A stretch of 56,786 nucleotides of DNA from Thermonema lapsum. GTDB lineage: Bacteria; Bacteroidota; Bacteroidia; Cytophagales; Thermonemataceae. Positions within the stretch are counted from its first letter, which is position 1. Each line of letters starts with the position of its first letter. A program made the translations under genes and the position numbers. The DNA is taken from the NCBI RefSeq assembly GCF_011761635.1, contig NZ_JAASRN010000007.1:1-56786 (forward strand), read 5' to 3'. Positions 27,277 to 35,107 of this stretch are shown here, piece after piece. A model generated the notes under the pieces. It ran no database searches, was not told the DNA's origin, and saw only the letters and a list, made by a program, of their open reading frames with translations.

Positions 27277-29028
27277 ATGAAATCTTTCTTGAAGTACACC
27301 TTAGCTTCCATGCTTGCCATAGTGTTGGTTGCACTGTTGGGTGTTTTTTTGTTGGGAGGGCTTGTAGGCGCCGCGTTCGATGCAGAAGAAGTAGTGGTAA
27401 AAGAAAAGTCGGTATTGGTGCTGCCTTTAGATGCACGCTTCCGCGAGCGCACGCAGGACAATCCTTTTGAAGAATTGAACCTGCCCGTGCCTTTTGCCGA
27501 AGGGGGGAGCATCGGTCTATTAGATGCCTTGCAGGCAATTCGACAAGCCAAAGAGGATGACAATATACAGGCAATTTGCTTGAAAGGAGGTCTTGCCATG
27601 GCGGGCATGGCTACTCTCGAAGAACTGCATGATGCTATTATAGACTTTAAGAAGTCGGGCAAAAAAGTGTATGCCTATGGCGACCTATATTCCGAAGGTG
27701 CCTATTTGGTAGCCTCGGCTGCCGACAGCATCTACCTAAATCCTGTGGGATTGGTTGAGTTCAATGGCTTGCGGGTAGAGGTGGTTTTTCTGAAAAAAAT
27801 GATGGAGAAATTAGGCATAAAGCCCTTGGTCTTTCGAGTGGGGCAATTCAAAAGCGCTGTGGAGCCTTTCTTGCGCGACAACATGAGCGAAGAAAACCGC
27901 TTGCAGCTTACCGAGTACCTGAATAGTATCTATCAAGTTTACTTGGAAAAAATAGCAAAAAACCGTAGTAAGCGTGTGGAAGAGTTGCGTGCCATTGCCG
28001 ACTCCATGCTAGTGCGTTCTGCCCAAGATGCACAGCGCTTGGGCTTGGTGACCCACGTGGCATATGCCGATGAGATGGAAGAAAGCCTTAAGAAAGCCAT
28101 AGGTGCAGAAGATAAAATCAATTACATTTCGGTGAACAAATACATAAAAGCCAAACAAGGAGGGGGTAAGACAACTAAAAACCGCATTGCGGTCATTGTG
28201 GCAGAAGGCGAAATAGTGGACGGACAAGAGAACTTAGACGTCATCAACGGCGAAGAGATAGCCAAAGAAATAAAGAAGGCTCGCGAAGACAAAAATGTAA
28301 AAGCCATTGTATTGCGTATCAACTCGCCCGGTGGTAGCCTACTGGGTTCCGACAAGATGTGGCGTGAGGTAAGTCTCACCAGGGGAGTAAAGCCCATTGT
28401 GGCGTCTATGTCTGATTTGGCGGCTTCGGGGGGGTACTATATAGCAATGAATTGCGATACCATAGTGGCACGTCCTACCACCCTGACCGGTTCTATTGGT
28501 ATTTTTGGAGTACTTTTTGAAGCCCACGAGCTGCTCAACGACAAACTGGGCGTAACCACTGAACAGGTAACCACTGGCAAGTATTCCGATTTAGCCAATC
28601 CCACGCGTCCTATCCGTGAAGATGAAAAAGCCATCATTCAAGCGCAAATAGAGCGTGGCTATGAGCTGTTCACGACTAAAGTTGCCGAAGGTCGCAAAAT
28701 GCCCCTCGCGAAAGTATTAGAGGTGGCTTCGGGTAGAATATGGAGCGGTGTACAAGCAAAAGAACGTGGTTTGGTAGATTTGCTGGGTAGCTACGACGAC
28801 GCCGTGCGTATTGCTGCCACTATGGCGGGCGTGGGCGATGACTACCGGGTGCGTTTTTATCCCGGAAAAAAAGCTTGGATAGAGAAATTGCTCGGAGGCG
28901 CCCATGCAAAAGCCCTGTTGGCGGAAGCGCTGGAAGAATACCGCTTATTGATTTCACCTTTAGAAAAGGTGAAACGCTGGGAGGGAGTGCAGGCGCGCCT
29001 GCCTTTCGAGCTGCGCTTTCTGTGGTAA
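27277..29028 (+). CDS. sppA: Signal peptide peptidase SppA, 67-kDa type
   Basis: A 583-residue membrane-anchored protease that removes spent signal peptides. N-terminal helix at about 7-30, then two tandem S49 domains: the first holds the general-base Lys192 (FKSAVEPF), the second the nucleophile Ser384 (LAASGGYY), the arrangement known for E. coli SppA. RINSPGGSLLGSD also matches. Length fits the tandem form. Two hairpins downstream may end transcription. Confidence 0.95.
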   Translation: MKSFLKYTLASMLAIVLVALLGVFLLGGLVGAAFDAEEVVVKEKSVLVLPLDARFRERTQDNPFEELNLPVPFAEGGSIGLLDALQAIRQAKEDDNIQAICLKGGLAMAGMATLEELHDAIIDFKKSGKKVYAYGDLYSEGAYLVASAADSIYLNPVGLVEFNGLRVEVVFLKKMMEKLGIKPLVFRVGQFKSAVEPFLRDNMSEENRLQLTEYLNSIYQVYLEKIAKNRSKRVEELRAIADSMLVRSAQDAQRLGLVTHVAYADEMEESLKKAIGAEDKINYISVNKYIKAKQGGGKTTKNRIAVIVAEGEIVDGQENLDVINGEEIAKEIKKAREDKNVKAIVLRINSPGGSLLGSDKMWREVSLTRGVKPIVASMSDLAASGGYYIAMNCDTIVARPTTLTGSIGIFGVLFEAHELLNDKLGVTTEQVTTGKYSDLANPTRPIREDEKAIIQAQIERGYELFTTKVAEGRKMPLAKVLEVASGRIWSGVQAKERGLVDLLGSYDDAVRIAATMAGVGDDYRVRFYPGKKAWIEKLLGGAHAKALLAEALEEYRLLISPLEKVKRWEGVQARLPFELRFLW

Positions 29029-29133
29029 AAAAAGCAACCGCCGATGCAAAAAAGGAGGAAGATTGGCGGTTAAAGTCTGCCGTAGGTAAAAGCCCTGCGG
29101 AGAAAGTAATGGGTTTCACTATCGGTAAAGTAA

Positions 29134-29179
29134 GCCTTCAGAGCGCAGGGGAACTTTTCTCTTTATACGCTCTGAAGGC
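29134..29179. terminator. Inverted repeat terminator after sppA
   Basis: GCCTTCAGAGCG (29134-29145) and CGCTCTGAAGGC (29168-29179) are perfect 12-bp arms with a 22-base loop, followed by AAGTTTTT on the plus strand. Confidence 0.65.
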
Positions 29180-29270
29180 AAGTTTTTACAAGCCCTGTGC
29201 AGTTTTTACTTTGTGCAGCTGCACGATAAAATCGAGGATGTGCTAGATACTCTAAAATCCGAAAAAATGA

Positions 29271-29338
29271 TTTTAAACACAGAGAAAACCAAGAGTCAGT
29301 AGGTTCATGAAGTCCTTTGTGTGCTTTGTGTTTAAAAG
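29271..29338. repeat. Inverted-repeat element with CACAGAG/CACAAAG arms
   Basis: TTTTAAACACAGAG at the left end and CTTTGTGTTTAAAA at the right end are near-perfect inverted copies around about 40 bases. Sequence of this style recurs as dispersed non-coding repeats in Bacteroidota; only one copy was noticed here. Confidence 0.5.
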
Positions 29339-29390
29339 TTTCGGAAAGTAGAGTTGTTTTGGTACAATTTGGCAACAATTCTAATAAATG

Positions 29391-29867
29391 CTACCACTCT
29401 TTACGAGCGATTTCACGCTCTTGCTCTCGTTTTTTGATGGTTTCCCGTTTGTCGTAGAGCTTTTTACCGCGTGCCAGAGCAATCTCTACCTTTGCCCAGC
29501 CACGGTCGTTGATATAAAGACGGGTAGGAATGAGGGTAAGTCCTTTTTCTTCGAGCTTTTCTTTGAGTTTGCGCAGTTCTCGTTTGTGTAACAGCAGCTT
29601 GCGCGGACGCATGGGCTCATGGTTGTAGTGCCCGCCTTGTTCATAGGGCGAAATGTGCATGTCTTTTATCCACAGTTCGCCCTTGTCGAAGTAGCAATAG
29701 GCTTGCTGCAGCTGCACTTTTCCCAAACGAATAGATTTGATTTCCGAGCCGGTCAAAACAATGCCGGCTTCATAAGTGTCTAATATGTGGTATTCGAAGT
29801 AAGCCCTTTTATTCTTGATGTTTACGCTCTTCGAGAATTCAAACTTTTTCTTTGATGACATAGACAT
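29391..29867 (-). CDS. smpB: SsrA-binding protein
   Basis: Binds tmRNA and brings it to stalled ribosomes. From the Met at 29867 the protein has about 158 residues: FSKSVNIKNKRAYFEYHILD, GIVLTGSEIKSIRLGKV, the YEQGGHYNHEP region, and a basic tail ending RETIKKREQEREIARKEW, all typical. The frame extends to 29921, but the added residues are not family-like and overlap yfhO. It follows yfhO by 4 bases. Confidence 0.94.
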   Translation of the reverse strand: MSMSSKKKFEFSKSVNIKNKRAYFEYHILDTYEAGIVLTGSEIKSIRLGKVQLQQAYCYFDKGELWIKDMHISPYEQGGHYNHEPMRPRKLLLHKRELRKLKEKLEEKGLTLIPTRLYINDRGWAKVEIALARGKKLYDKRETIKKREQEREIARKEW

Positions 29868-29871
29868 TCCT

Positions 29872-32406
29872 TTATGGTTTTTGTTCTTGATGGGAAGAAG
29901 AACGCAGCATGCGCACGGCAAAGAAGAGTGTAGTAGAAATGCCTGCCAACCATAGAATAGATGCTATTAAGTCTATGGTTTGCCCTTTTTCGTAAGCGTT
30001 TGGTTTAAACTCAAAACGCACTTTATGTTTTCCAGCGGGGATACGCAATGCCCGTAGCACGTAGTTTGCCCGCAGGATGGGCACCTCTTTCTCATCGATG
30101 GTGGCTTTCCAGCCTTCGGGGTAGTAGATTTCCGAAAAGATAGCCAGTCGCTCGCGCTTCGATTGCGTTTCATATACATAGCGATGTGGCTCTTGGCGTA
30201 CAATGTGGATGTATTCGCCTGAGTCTATGGGGGCTGGCTCCAGCCCTTCCAAGGCTGTTTGATATTCTTTGCGCAGCACGGCTTCAGTGGCAGGTTGCAG
30301 GTCTTTCAGTGTGCGAAACTCTTCGTCTGCATTGTTTGCCCACTGCCAGCGTTCTACCCACCAGGCAGCTCCAAGTGCCTTTTCGTTACGCTGTACTTGT
30401 TTTTGCCCTTCGGGCGTTTGCACGATGATGTACTTGGTATTGAGCATATCGTAGATATGCCATTGCTGTTGGCTCAAATAACCTTCAATCAGGTCTTGAT
30501 AGATACGCAACTTGGCACCATGATAGCCCCCTACGGAATTGTGCCAGTAAGAAGTAGTGGCATCGTTGAAAGGGCTTACAGTCAGATTAAGCACGCGATA
30601 ATAGCTTGTATCTTTCAATATTTGCTTGTCTGTGTCGGTGGCTTGCCAAAAGCGCTCTCTTTCATACTTCGAGCGGAAGTCTTCCTTGTTCAAATACTTT
30701 TTGTCCACTGTCCAAAGGTCAATGAGACAAAGCAAGGCTAAGCCCCACCAGACAGCCTGTTGTTTTGGATGGCGCACCAGCCACCACAGCAAAGCGCTCC
30801 CCAGTGCAATAAAAATCACACTGCGCCATGCATCGGCTTGCATCATAGCTTGCCTGTCGCTGCGTATGGCTTCTATAATGCTCCATGCCGTAGATTCATT
30901 GCCAAAGACTTGCGCAAGGTAGCCCATAAGCCGGTTGTCTTGTGGCGCTGAGAAACTGAAGAACACGCCCCCAGCAACTGCCAGCAACAACGCCAAGCCT
31001 CCCAAAGCAGCAGCAGCGTAGGTCAGCATACGCAGGTTACGAGCTTGCCATTCTGCATTTAAACCTTGCTGTTGCCACTCTTTCCACCAGAGCGCTATCA
31101 TCAAGCCCATGGGCAATGCCAGCAGGGTGAGAGTCATGGTAACCGCCCGGAATTTGTTGAAAAGCGGAAAGTAGCGGAACATCAATTCATTGAACCAAAG
31201 CCAGTTTTTTCCCCAGGCAATCATAAGCAAAAGCACAACCGAAGCCATTGCCCACCAGCGCAGCGGATGGCGGCTACTCAAAAATGCAAATAAGAATATC
31301 AGCAAAAAGACAGCACCCAAGTAAGCGGGACCGGCAGTGAAAGGTTGCTCGCCCCAATAGAGGGGAATTTGCCCTACGAAACCAGCAGCTGCCGAGGGGG
31401 GAACGCCTGCCCGCACCAATGCTTTGTATGTGTGGGACTGAGTGTCCAGTCCGCTGGTGCTGCCACCTCCCATAAAGTGGGGAATAAGCAGCGTAAGGCT
31501 TTCTGTCTTGCCATAACTCCACTGAAAGGCATAGTCCATATCCAAGCCGTCCCTTTGGGAGGCAGCTGCTTGCAGTGAATCTTTCTTTTCGGGGTAAACA
31601 ATGGCAAGAGGCGAGTTTGATAGCTCCGATTTTCCGCGGATAGAATAGCGGCTGTATTCATAAGTAGTGAGCAGACGAGTGCTGTAGGTACTCAACGCCA
31701 AGCCGGCAGTTGCTACAAGCAGCAGAGAAGTGTAGAGAAAGGACTTCCATGCCTTGGCACGCAATTGCAAGTACAATTCAAAAAAGAAATACAGCAGCAG
31801 CATCAATGCTCCGTAGTAGCTGATTTGTATATGATTGCTATAAAGATGGATAGCCGTAAAAAACAGCAACAACGACAGTGCCAAGAGGCGGTAGGCATTG
31901 TTGTGTTGCCGGTAGGCATAAATAACACTACCCACCATAGCGGGTAGGGTGGCTATGGCAATGACTTTAGATATATGTCCCGCCTCAATACTGATGATGT
32001 TGTAACTTCCGAATGCATAGGCAAGCGCACAGACCACTGCCACTGCTGGTGAGGCACCCAACAAGTAGGCTGCCAAGTACATGCACAGCATAGCCCAAAA
32101 TAGGAAGTTGGCAGGGTTGAGCCCCATGTCAAAGAAGAGCATGCGCCCAATGGTAGAGGGAAGGCTTGTGGGGGTCTTCATATACACAAAGTAGCCGGGC
32201 ATACCACTGAACAAGTTGTCTGCCCATAGCGGCTGTTCACCTGTTTGACGGTGGAACAGTTCGTTTTGGTGCGAAGCCCCTTCGCCTTGCAGAATATCGT
32301 GCTGAAGCAATATCTTGCCTTGCAGCACTTCGGGCATATAGACGATGGCTATCAGCAGAAAAAGCAGTGCAACCCCTATGTGAATGCCTATGCGTTTCAG
32401 GTTCAT
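29872..32406 (-). CDS. YfhO-family membrane protein
   Basis: A large 844-residue membrane protein of the YfhO family, with about a dozen hydrophobic helices in the first 560 residues and a soluble C-terminal domain ending in another helix. The early loop LLQHDILQGEGASHQNE and the extracytoplasmic GMPGYFVYMKTP are usual in family members, which resemble GT-C glycosyltransferases; B. subtilis YfhO acts in lipoteichoic-acid glycosylation. No function is known in Bacteroidota. The ATG at 32406 is preferred; the frame is open to 32514. Confidence 0.85.
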   Translation of the reverse strand: MNLKRIGIHIGVALLFLLIAIVYMPEVLQGKILLQHDILQGEGASHQNELFHRQTGEQPLWADNLFSGMPGYFVYMKTPTSLPSTIGRMLFFDMGLNPANFLFWAMLCMYLAAYLLGASPAVAVVCALAYAFGSYNIISIEAGHISKVIAIATLPAMVGSVIYAYRQHNNAYRLLALSLLLFFTAIHLYSNHIQISYYGALMLLLYFFFELYLQLRAKAWKSFLYTSLLLVATAGLALSTYSTRLLTTYEYSRYSIRGKSELSNSPLAIVYPEKKDSLQAAASQRDGLDMDYAFQWSYGKTESLTLLIPHFMGGGSTSGLDTQSHTYKALVRAGVPPSAAAGFVGQIPLYWGEQPFTAGPAYLGAVFLLIFLFAFLSSRHPLRWWAMASVVLLLMIAWGKNWLWFNELMFRYFPLFNKFRAVTMTLTLLALPMGLMIALWWKEWQQQGLNAEWQARNLRMLTYAAAALGGLALLLAVAGGVFFSFSAPQDNRLMGYLAQVFGNESTAWSIIEAIRSDRQAMMQADAWRSVIFIALGSALLWWLVRHPKQQAVWWGLALLCLIDLWTVDKKYLNKEDFRSKYERERFWQATDTDKQILKDTSYYRVLNLTVSPFNDATTSYWHNSVGGYHGAKLRIYQDLIEGYLSQQQWHIYDMLNTKYIIVQTPEGQKQVQRNEKALGAAWWVERWQWANNADEEFRTLKDLQPATEAVLRKEYQTALEGLEPAPIDSGEYIHIVRQEPHRYVYETQSKRERLAIFSEIYYPEGWKATIDEKEVPILRANYVLRALRIPAGKHKVRFEFKPNAYEKGQTIDLIASILWLAGISTTLFFAVRMLRSSSHQEQKP

Positions 32407-32431
32407 ATGTAAATGACGGTTTGGTTGATGG

Positions 32432-33163
32432 CTATAGTTGTGAAATGGATGCCGTATGGGCAGCAAGCGGCACCAAGCGGTCTTCCTGCAAGACAGGAAC
32501 CACCTGGTAAACATCTTCCTGCAGGCAAAAATCGATGTCTTTCTCTATGCCCAAACGCTTGAGACGTTGCACATGAGAACAGTGGTGCATGATTTCCATT
32601 TTGTTGTGCCGATGCAAGCGATACAGGTCGGCAGCTATGAGTGCGGCGTCATCTTCGATGTAGGCTTCGGGCATGCCGGCAACAATGGCACCGGCAAAGA
32701 GCGTATCTTCCATATTGACGCGCCCTTTCCAGCCGGCACATAATAACAGTACGTCTTTTTTGAATCTTCGCAAAGCATCAATAACCGCTGATTTATTCAG
32801 AAATGCCCCTACTAAAATATGGGCTGCTTTGCCTTTGGCTGCTTCGATGGCAGTGGTGCCGTTGGTGGTGGTTACGGCAATGGTCTGCCCTTTGAGTGCC
32901 TCCTGCATATAGCTGAAAGGCGAATTGTCCAAGTCAAAGCCCTCTACTTTTTGTCCGTTGCGTTCACCGGCTGCCAGTAAGCCTTTTTGTTGCCATTGGC
33001 GGCACTCGGCTATTTCTTTTACCGGAATGATGGCTTCTATACCATGTGCCAATGCGGTAACCATGCAAGAGGTAGCACGCAACACATCGATAACCACCAC
33101 ACACTTGCCCCCGGCATCGTAGTGCGGGAGCAAATCAGGCGACATACATACTTCTATCTTCAT
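32432..33163 (-). CDS. comB: 2-phosphosulfolactate phosphatase family protein, ComB
   Basis: A 243-residue ComB-family phosphatase, Mg-dependent, known from the coenzyme M route where it releases sulfolactate. Seen: VVVIDVLRATSCMVTAL, GERNGQKVEGFDLDNSP, TTTNGTTAIEAAKG and LLCAGWKGRVNMEDTLFAGAIV. Methanogenesis is not expected here, so the substrate may be sulfolactate for another use, or something different. It sits 9 bases after gcvT and 25 before yfhO, an operon of unrelated functions. Confidence 0.85.
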   Translation of the reverse strand: MKIEVCMSPDLLPHYDAGGKCVVVIDVLRATSCMVTALAHGIEAIIPVKEIAECRQWQQKGLLAAGERNGQKVEGFDLDNSPFSYMQEALKGQTIAVTTTNGTTAIEAAKGKAAHILVGAFLNKSAVIDALRRFKKDVLLLCAGWKGRVNMEDTLFAGAIVAGMPEAYIEDDAALIAADLYRLHRHNKMEIMHHCSHVQRLKRLGIEKDIDFCLQEDVYQVVPVLQEDRLVPLAAHTASISQL

Positions 33164-33172
33164 GCGCTTGAC

Positions 33173-34282
33173 TTAGTTCTGCTTTTTGATGAAAGGCGGC
33201 TTGACTACTTCAATAGCCAGTTGGCGACCCCGTACATCTATGTAGAGGTGAGTGCCCTCGACTGCCAGTTCCACAGGCAGGTAACTCAAGCCAATGCCTA
33301 CATTGAGCGAAGGAGACAGTGTGCCCGAAGTTACCTTGCCCACTACTTCGCCCGATTGGTTCTTTATTTCAAAGCCCTGACGTGGCACTCCTTTGTCTAT
33401 CATTTTAAAACCGGTGAGCAGACGTTTGATGCCTTCTTCTTTTTGTTTTAACAGAATTTCGTCGGCAACGAAGCGCTTGCTGAACTTGGTAACCCAGCCC
33501 AAACCGGCTTCGAGTGGCGAGGTGTGGTCGTCGATGTCGTTGCCATAGAGGCAATAGCCCATTTCCAGACGCAGCGTGTCGCGTGCGCCCAACCCCGCCG
33601 GCTGTATATTGAACGCCTTGCCGGCTTCGAAAATAGCATTCCATACGTCTTCGGCATGTTCTACAGGCACATACAATTCGAACCCCCCTGCGCCGGTGTA
33701 TCCGGTTGCCGAAATGAGGACTTCGCCCACGCCGGCAAAAGTGCCAATTTCAAAATGGTAATAGGGGATGCTTTTTAAATCTGTATCGGTAAGGCGCTGT
33801 ATTGCTTCGGCGGCGCGTGGTCCTTGCACAGCAAAAAGGGCTACCTGCTCTGAGATATTGCGCATCTGAACCTGCGGGAAGCGCTCAAGCTGAGTCTGCA
33901 GCCAGTTCCAGTCTTTTTCGATATTGGAAGCATTGACCACCAGCATGTATTCTTGTTCGTCGAGGCGATAAATGAGCAGGTCATCCACGATGCCGCCATG
34001 CGCATTGGGTAGGTAGGAGTACTGCGCCTTGCCGATGCTTAGCTTGGAAGCATCGTTGGCACTTACCCACTGAATGAAATCTAAGGCTTGTGCACCGCTT
34101 ACCAAGAACTCACCCATGTGAGAGACATCGAACACCCCTACGTTTTCGCGTACATTTAGATGCTCTTGTTTTTCGGATGTGTATCTTACGGGCATCAAGT
34201 AACCCCCAAATTCTACCATCTTGGCACCCATGGTTTGGTGCAGCCGTTCCAATGGTATGTGCTTCAATTCTTGTGTTTGCAT
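33173..34282 (-). CDS. gcvT: Aminomethyltransferase, glycine cleavage T protein
   Basis: A 369-residue folate enzyme that passes the aminomethyl carbon of the H protein to tetrahydrofolate. Seen: MVEFGGYLMPVRY, VFDVSHMGEFLVSG, VNASNIEKDWNWL, GYTGAGGFELYVP and the RLEMGYCLYGNDI motif. First gene of the gcvT-comB-yfhO-smpB string. Its presence fits the serine/glycine one-carbon link with the serBA fusion, though no gcvH or gcvP is in the window. Confidence 0.95.
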   Translation of the reverse strand: MQTQELKHIPLERLHQTMGAKMVEFGGYLMPVRYTSEKQEHLNVRENVGVFDVSHMGEFLVSGAQALDFIQWVSANDASKLSIGKAQYSYLPNAHGGIVDDLLIYRLDEQEYMLVVNASNIEKDWNWLQTQLERFPQVQMRNISEQVALFAVQGPRAAEAIQRLTDTDLKSIPYYHFEIGTFAGVGEVLISATGYTGAGGFELYVPVEHAEDVWNAIFEAGKAFNIQPAGLGARDTLRLEMGYCLYGNDIDDHTSPLEAGLGWVTKFSKRFVADEILLKQKEEGIKRLLTGFKMIDKGVPRQGFEIKNQSGEVVGKVTSGTLSPSLNVGIGLSYLPVELAVEGTHLYIDVRGRQLAIEVVKPPFIKKQN

Positions 34283-34367
34283 AGATTGCTGTTTTCGGAA
34301 AGACAGTTTTTCAAAAATAGAAATAATCGAATGAAAAACACAGAACCTTTTCTTTCGAAGATAAGTC

Positions 34368-34976
34368 TTAGCCCTCTGCGTTGGACGGCAGGCGTACCTT
34401 GAAGCTTTTGCGGTGCCAAGGAGTCATACCATATTGCGCAATGGCACGCTTGTGAGCCGACGTAGGGTAACCTACATTGCTTTCCCAGCCATACTCAGGA
34501 AATTGCTGTGCAAGACTCTTCATTAGGTTGTCGCGATACACCTTTGCCAATATAGAAGCCGCTGCAATAGAAGCATACTGGCTATCGCCTTTTACTATAC
34601 ACCGGTGGGCTACGAAAGGGTAGGGCTTGAAACGGTTGCCATCCACCAGTATCAAATCGGGGGGAGGTGAAAGCCGGGCAAAGAGCTCATCCAACGCGCG
34701 GTGCATTGCCAGAAAAGTAGCTTGCAGTATGTTGTAGCGGTCTATCTCTTCGACCGAAGCTTCGGCAATGGCATAAGCGATGGCTTGTGCGCGTATAGCT
34801 TTTGCCAACTCAATACGCTCTTGTTCTTTCAGTTGTTTGGAATCATTGAGGGAAGGCAGGCAAAAGGAATCAGGAAGCACCACCGCAGCAGCTACTACTG
34901 GACCGGCTAAGCAACCACGCCCCACCTCATCGACGCCTACCTCTATGCACTCTTGAGTATACCGTGAAAGCAACAT
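34368..34976 (-). CDS. rnhB: Ribonuclease HII
   Basis: Removes RNA from RNA-DNA hybrids, including single ribonucleotides in DNA. From the ATG at 34976 it has about 202 residues: GVDEVGRGCLAGP with catalytic Asp16 and Glu17, LNDSKQLKEQERIE, LVDGNRF, DSQYASIAAASILAKVYRD and TSAHKRAI. The frame is open to 35150, but that region holds a promoter and the start of recG's leader. Divergent from recG. Confidence 0.93.
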   Translation of the reverse strand: MLLSRYTQECIEVGVDEVGRGCLAGPVVAAAVVLPDSFCLPSLNDSKQLKEQERIELAKAIRAQAIAYAIAEASVEEIDRYNILQATFLAMHRALDELFARLSPPPDLILVDGNRFKPYPFVAHRCIVKGDSQYASIAAASILAKVYRDNLMKSLAQQFPEYGWESNVGYPTSAHKRAIAQYGMTPWHRKSFKVRLPSNAEG

Positions 34977-35010
34977 GCCAGAACCATCAGCTAATGAATA
35001 ATAGAATGCC

Positions 35011-35038
35011 CAAAGGTACACAGAAAGCTCGGCAGCAA
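35011..35038 (-). promoter_or_regulatory. Promoter of rnhB
   Basis: TACCTTTG (minus strand, 35011-35018) with TTG at 35036-35038, 17 bases apart, slightly short. The position supports the rnhB start at 34976. Confidence 0.45.
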
Positions 35039-35075
35039 CAATGCCACTACCGGGTAGCATCCTTGTTTTTTTGAA

Positions 35076-35083
35076 TATCTTTG
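35076..35083 (+). promoter_or_regulatory. -7 element of recG
   Basis: TATCTTTG lies 24 bases before the ATG at 35108 and overlaps the alternative TTG start at 35081, favouring the later start. Confidence 0.45.
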
Positions 35084-35107
35084 TTTGGCTATCAACTAAA
35101 AAAGTCG

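Larger units (their letters stand above)
29029..29390. other. Intergenic region sppA-smpB
   Basis: No gene seen. It holds a weak hairpin at 29036-29071 (AACCGCC/GGCGGTT), a strong one at 29134-29179 and a repeat-like inverted element at 29271-29338. Confidence 0.5.

Noticed and set aside
28875-29246. Plus-strand frame across the end of sppA
   Set aside because: Most of it overlaps sppA in another phase and the rest runs through the terminator hairpin.
32406-32514. Extra 36 residues at the start of the YfhO gene
   Set aside because: They overlap the end of comB, are rich in Arg, His and Trp and do not resemble the family; the ATG at 32406 starts the first membrane helix.
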